From Streptomyces sp. DvalAA-43 (GTDB lineage Bacteria > Actinomycetota > Actinomycetes > Streptomycetales > Streptomycetaceae), in assembly GCF_900091725.1 (NCBI RefSeq), contig NZ_FMBW01000001.1:62001-126000 (forward strand): a stretch of 64,000 nucleotides of DNA, in the 5' to 3' direction. This document shows, piece after piece, positions 60,984 to 64,000 of the stretch. The position numbers were made by a program, and so were the translations under genes. The notes beneath the pieces were generated by a model. That model ran no database searches and was not told the DNA's origin. It saw nothing but the letters and a program-made list of their open reading frames with translations. Numbering within the stretch: the stretch's first letter is position 1; each line of letters starts with the position of its first letter.

Positions 60984-63554
60984 TCAGCGGGCCAACTCCG
61001 CCAACCGCTCTCGCCAGGGCACGCGTTTGGGTGGACCGGCCAGGTTCGCCCGAGCCAGGGCGAGGTCCGCCAGGAACTCCTTCAGCAACTCCCGGGCCAC
61101 GCGGTGACGCGCACTCACCGCAGCCTTCTCGGCGGCTTCCCGCCGTTTTCCGGCCGTGGCGTGCCAGTGGGTTCTCCCCAACACAGCCTGGTACGCCCGA
61201 TCCGCTGCCGCACTCGCCGGTTCGCTTTCGGCCAATCGCTGAAGTGCCTGACATTGGCGCTGGTGCAGCAGCTTCGCGGCCAGCTGTTGCACCTCGTGAG
61301 CCCGCACTCCCGGGTCGGCGGAGGAGTCGGAGGTCTGCGCACGCGCATGCGCGTGCGCGATGACGGTCCGGGTGTCCTGCTCGACCTGTGACGTCATCTC
61401 CGCCACGGCTCGGAGATCCAGCGAGTCCACCCGCAGTGCGACCACGAGGTCCACGGCCTGGCCGATCAGGTCGTCCGTCCGCTTGCGGAACGCGCACACC
61501 GGGCACTCCCCCGCCGCGTCGGGCAGGCCGCACTCCCGGCACGCCATCGCCGCGTGCGCGGCCTCCGCCGCCGCCAGTTCCTGCCGACGCCTCTGCGCGG
61601 CCGCACGCCGCAGGTCCTGGGCCTGCTTTTGGTCCTGGGGCTGGTTCTGCGTGTCGCGCTCGCGGCGAAGGGCCTGGCCGGCGGCCGCCTTCGCGTGATG
61701 AGCCTCCCTCAGCCGCCGTTCGACTTCGGCGACGCGCAGCCGAGGGGACGCCGTGCCGAGCTCCACGTCGACGGTGGCGGCGATCGAGCGGCGCATCGAC
61801 CGGCGGTCGTCGATCAGGCAGGCACAGCTTTCGCAGAGGTCCCCGGTATCCATCCGGTGGCCGTCGTCGCACAGGAACGACCAGCAGCCGGATCGCTGAG
61901 GAAGGCCTCGGTGCAACAGCCAGCCGACGAGTTGCCTGACCGCATGGGGTCCCTGTCTGTCGAGGCGCCGGGTCAGCCGTGCGGCGAGGGCCCGGAGAGC
62001 GAGCTCGGGACCGACGATCCCGCTCAGGCGAAGAAGCTCGGCGCGTACGGCCTTGGCGAGCCACTTGACCGTCGAGAGCCGGGTGAGACCGGTCCACAGG
62101 TGGGCTACGGGTGCCAGCGCTTCGGCAAGGTCCTGCGGTACCGCCGCCGTCCGCAGGAGACGCGCGCCGTTGGTTCCGGTCGATCGGGCCGGGAGCTTCT
62201 CCGGCTTGTCCCCGCGAAGCGGGTCGGCCCCCGTCTCCGTCCGGCCTGTGCGCGGCCAGAGCGAGTCGGCCCCGGCGGAATCCTCGCCCGCGTACGCGCG
62301 TCCCCGCCGACGGCCCTGACCCTCGACGGCAGAGCCGGAAAGGACTTTACGATCACCGGCAGCAAACCCCGAGAGAGCAACCACAGGTGCGTGGGCTGTG
62401 TGGAGGTCTGCACCAACGGCCTTGTCCAGCTGCTTCTCGGAAGCTCTGCTGACCTGCGGATTCACGGGGCGTTCGGTCGTCTGATCCCCGAATGCACAAG
62501 CATCGGCCGTCAGGAGCACATCCTCCAGACTCTCCTGCGCCCAGCCGTCCCCGGACAGCGCCATCCCCGCCGCTTCGGATTCTGTTTCTGTTTCGTTCTC
62601 GGCTTCGGCTTCGGCTTCGGCTTCGGCGCATCGGGAGCACGGTCCTTGGTCTGCCGTCTCGGCCTCGGCCACCGGTGAGTCCGAGACGACGGCCTCCAGC
62701 GCCGCCGATTGACGAACCCGCGCATGTGCGGCCGCCACGGCCGGTACCCGTAGCCGTTCGCCACCAGGCCGCCTTGTGTCTTCCAGCTCCACGTGACCGG
62801 CAGCGACGAGACGGTCCACGACCATCGCCGCAGCGTCGATCGGGCAGTTGAGCAGGCGGGCAACCGTTGCATCGGCCCGCCGGAAGCCCTGGGGGACCCG
62901 GCCCGGTGCCATCCGCACCCGGCCGTCCGTACGGGCCTCCAGTGAGAGCAGCACCATGGCCAAACGGTCCGTGGGTGCGCCTCTCCCCCGGCGGTGTGCC
63001 ATGAAGCCCGCCGGCGTCTCCGCCTTGCCGGAAGGCGACCACCCTGGGCACGTCACCGCCTCGCAGAACCGCAGCAGCGTCGCCAACTCCCGCTTGGTCA
63101 GCGTGGCCAGTGGTCGGCCGTCAGCCGCTGACCGCGCTTCCCGGAGCGGCAGCAGCTCCAGACGTAGCCCTTCCGTCCGTCCCTCATCGGTCCGATTCGG
63201 CCGGCACAGCACGGCGTCGGTCGCCTTCAGCCCGGGAACCGCGGTGTGCCCGACATGGGAGAGCGAACAGCCCAGCCAGCCGCCCATGTCCCGGGAGGAC
63301 ATGTCGACCACGGCGGACCCGGACGGTGCCTTCGCCAGCAGCACCACCGCGGCCAATCTGACGAGATCGCTCCGCCCGGTCAACCGAGGGTCCTTGATCA
63401 AGGAGTGAACGGCCGATGCCAGCACCGTATGCATCGCAGGGGACAGTGCGAGGGGCTCATTCACCTGGCCGTGACCCGAGACATCCGCTGCGTACGGGGC
63501 CGAGGCGCCCCCCGCGCGTGAATTCCGGCGGGAAGCACCTGCCCGTGAAGGCAC
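60984..63554 (-). CDS. Large zinc-finger protein, putative replication initiator
   Basis: Up to 856 residues. Residues 40-250 are helical with a winged-helix-like part (RMAPGRVPQGFRRADATVAR). Residues 300-470 are low complexity, with an EAEAEAEAENETETESE acidic run. Two Cys-rich motifs follow: a CWSFLCDDGHRMDTGDLCES region (about 555-575) and a CRECGLPDAAGECPVC zinc ribbon (about 672-687), then a charged helical tail. No similarity to a named Rep family is certain. Its position next to iterons and a primase/helicase operon makes a replication initiator or plasmid control protein likely. The start is uncertain: GTG 63554 gives the full length, while GTG 63464 is nearer the first conserved-looking segment (LALSPAMHTVLASAVH). 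Neither has a clear ribosome site. Confidence 0.6.
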   Translation of the reverse strand: MPSRAGASRRNSRAGGASAPYAADVSGHGQVNEPLALSPAMHTVLASAVHSLIKDPRLTGRSDLVRLAAVVLLAKAPSGSAVVDMSSRDMGGWLGCSLSHVGHTAVPGLKATDAVLCRPNRTDEGRTEGLRLELLPLREARSAADGRPLATLTKRELATLLRFCEAVTCPGWSPSGKAETPAGFMAHRRGRGAPTDRLAMVLLSLEARTDGRVRMAPGRVPQGFRRADATVARLLNCPIDAAAMVVDRLVAAGHVELEDTRRPGGERLRVPAVAAAHARVRQSAALEAVVSDSPVAEAETADQGPCSRCAEAEAEAEAENETETESEAAGMALSGDGWAQESLEDVLLTADACAFGDQTTERPVNPQVSRASEKQLDKAVGADLHTAHAPVVALSGFAAGDRKVLSGSAVEGQGRRRGRAYAGEDSAGADSLWPRTGRTETGADPLRGDKPEKLPARSTGTNGARLLRTAAVPQDLAEALAPVAHLWTGLTRLSTVKWLAKAVRAELLRLSGIVGPELALRALAARLTRRLDRQGPHAVRQLVGWLLHRGLPQRSGCWSFLCDDGHRMDTGDLCESCACLIDDRRSMRRSIAATVDVELGTASPRLRVAEVERRLREAHHAKAAAGQALRRERDTQNQPQDQKQAQDLRRAAAQRRRQELAAAEAAHAAMACRECGLPDAAGECPVCAFRKRTDDLIGQAVDLVVALRVDSLDLRAVAEMTSQVEQDTRTVIAHAHARAQTSDSSADPGVRAHEVQQLAAKLLHQRQCQALQRLAESEPASAAADRAYQAVLGRTHWHATAGKRREAAEKAAVSARHRVARELLKEFLADLALARANLAGPPKRVPWRERLAELAR

Positions 63555-63639
63555 CTGTGGGAGAGGGGCCAGGGGGCGTCGCGCCTGATCGTCTTCGGAC
63601 GCGACTGATCCAGCCCTCGGATGGGTAGCTATGATCTGC

Positions 63640-63801
63640 TCCTGTCGAGGGGATTGAGGGAGTTGCTCATCGCCACCCGGTGCAGCTGGGCTACAGCAGG
63701 ACAGCCGGGCGTGCGACGCGATTCAGCCAGGTGTTTGAGTCGTGCTCACCTCTTCGGCGGAGCATCGGCCCGGGACCGCAGATCCCGGGCCGATCTGTTT
63801 T
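63640..63801 (+). ncRNA. Possible small RNA with intrinsic terminator
   Basis: TATGAT at 63630-63635 could drive a transcript ending at a perfect 12-bp stem (63764-63775/63783-63794) followed by TGTTTT. A U-tract terminator is unusual in Streptomyces. The transcript body holds a few imperfect hairpins (for example AGGTG/CACCT at about 63730-63750). No known RNA family recognised. It would be antisense-adjacent to the large zinc-finger gene leader. Confidence 0.3.
63764..63801 (+). terminator. Intrinsic terminator with U-tract
   Basis: Perfect 12-bp stem ATCGGCCCGGGA with TCCCGGGCCGAT (63783-63794), 7-base loop, then CTGTTTT. Confidence 0.6.
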
Positions 63802-63810
63802 CCTCAGGTT

Positions 63811-63850
63811 CTTCGTCGGCGCCGTTCTTGCCGGAGGGGCGCCGACGAAG
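63811..63850. terminator. Second strong hairpin
   Basis: Perfect 13-bp stem CTTCGTCGGCGCC (63811-63823) with 63838-63850, 14-base loop. Could terminate a gene entering from the right. Confidence 0.5.
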
Positions 63851-64000
63851 GGAGTCGGGTCAAAGGGCAGTTGAGGGCCGGCAGAGCCGGGCACCCCACA
63901 CTGCCGCGCTTACGTACGTGGGTCTTCTGAAGCTGTGCGGCTGAGGCCGAGGCTCATGCTGTGCCTGGGTTGAGGCGCTTGAGCTGAGGCCCGAATTCGT

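Larger units (their letters stand above)
63555..64000. other. Right-end region with hairpins, no confident gene
   Basis: 446 bases. Short ORFs in several frames are GC shadows. It contains a TATGAT -10-like element at 63630-63635, two strong hairpins at 63764-63794 and 63811-63850, and no visible tRNA, integrase or direct repeat suitable as an attachment site. The window ends in GAATTC. Confidence 0.5.

Noticed and set aside
60602..61391. Plus-strand ORFs of about 230-250 codons across the iteron region
   Set aside because: They overlap iterons and the 3' end of the zinc-finger gene on the opposite strand; sequence is Arg/Pro-rich shadow with no ribosome site.
63640..63760. tRNA-like GTGTTTGAGTC sequence as an attachment-site tRNA
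   Set aside because: No cloverleaf can be drawn: the T-arm stem, anticodon stem and acceptor stem do not pair.
63621..63944. Plus-strand ORF of 107 codons at the right edge
   Set aside because: It runs through two strong hairpins and has no ribosome site or conserved-looking sequence.

Overview
The window is a GC-rich actinobacterial chromosome segment, almost certainly Streptomyces. The basis is the very high third-position GC, a type VII secretion (ESX) locus of the Streptomyces layout (eccA-mycP / eccC / eccD-eccB-esx, no eccE seen), an AfsA/ScbR gamma-butyrolactone signalling cluster, and frequent GTG/TTG or apparently leaderless starts. No rRNA, tRNA, CRISPR array or insertion sequence was found.

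Region 1 (1-13.6 kb) is a mosaic of small transcription units. It holds two secreted proteins, a flavin monooxygenase divergent from its TetR regulator across a near-perfect palindromic operator, a membrane protein, a frameshifted gene, a ribbon-helix-helix regulator with an array of ATGGCGCCAT-type sites, a DUF4097 protein with a DrrA/DrrB-type ABC exporter, a P450-ferredoxin pair, and an AraC / DUF1772 / NmrA-type group.

Region 2 (14-44.8 kb) is a complete type VII secretion locus. EccA here has a beta-helix N-terminus fused to two AAA+ domains and is followed by the MycP protease. EccC (three FtsK/SpoIIIE ATPase domains) is convergent to them. EccD and EccB are followed by two WXG100-type proteins and a string of substrate-like genes. 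Among these are an AAWKG-type 905-aa protein, a YbaB/EspL-like protein, a small WPG protein and a 3879-aa giant. The giant carries a His/Cys caspase-like segment, an OTU-like domain whose catalytic Cys is Ala, and a long charged coiled coil that contains a 182-bp exact repeat. Two T7SS-associated genes close the array, one encoding a membrane-anchored golvesin-type domain.

Region 3 (44.8-51.8 kb) holds a proline iminopeptidase, a Tat-exported alpha/beta hydrolase, a small protein, two consecutive ABC-F proteins and a CGNR zinc-finger regulator. The first ABC-F gene has a leader with a 9-codon upstream ORF and hairpins. A GTCACC-N9-GGTGAY palindrome occurs three times and may tie the CGNR regulator to the hydrolase and the small protein.

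Region 4 (51.7-57.2 kb) is a gamma-butyrolactone type signalling cluster with an AfsA synthase, two ScbR-like receptors, an NAD(P)-binding reductase and a flavin monooxygenase. Four autoregulatory elements fit [A/T]AC-N10-GTTT and sit in every relevant promoter.

Region 5 (57.3-64 kb) looks like a plasmid-type replication module now in the chromosome. A primase-polymerase, a D5/SF3-type primase-helicase and a small DUF6009-like protein form a translationally coupled operon. A 625-bp iteron region resembling a replication origin precedes it, and a large zinc-finger protein lies upstream of that. No integrase or attachment site is visible here, so the element probably continues past the right edge or is a remnant.
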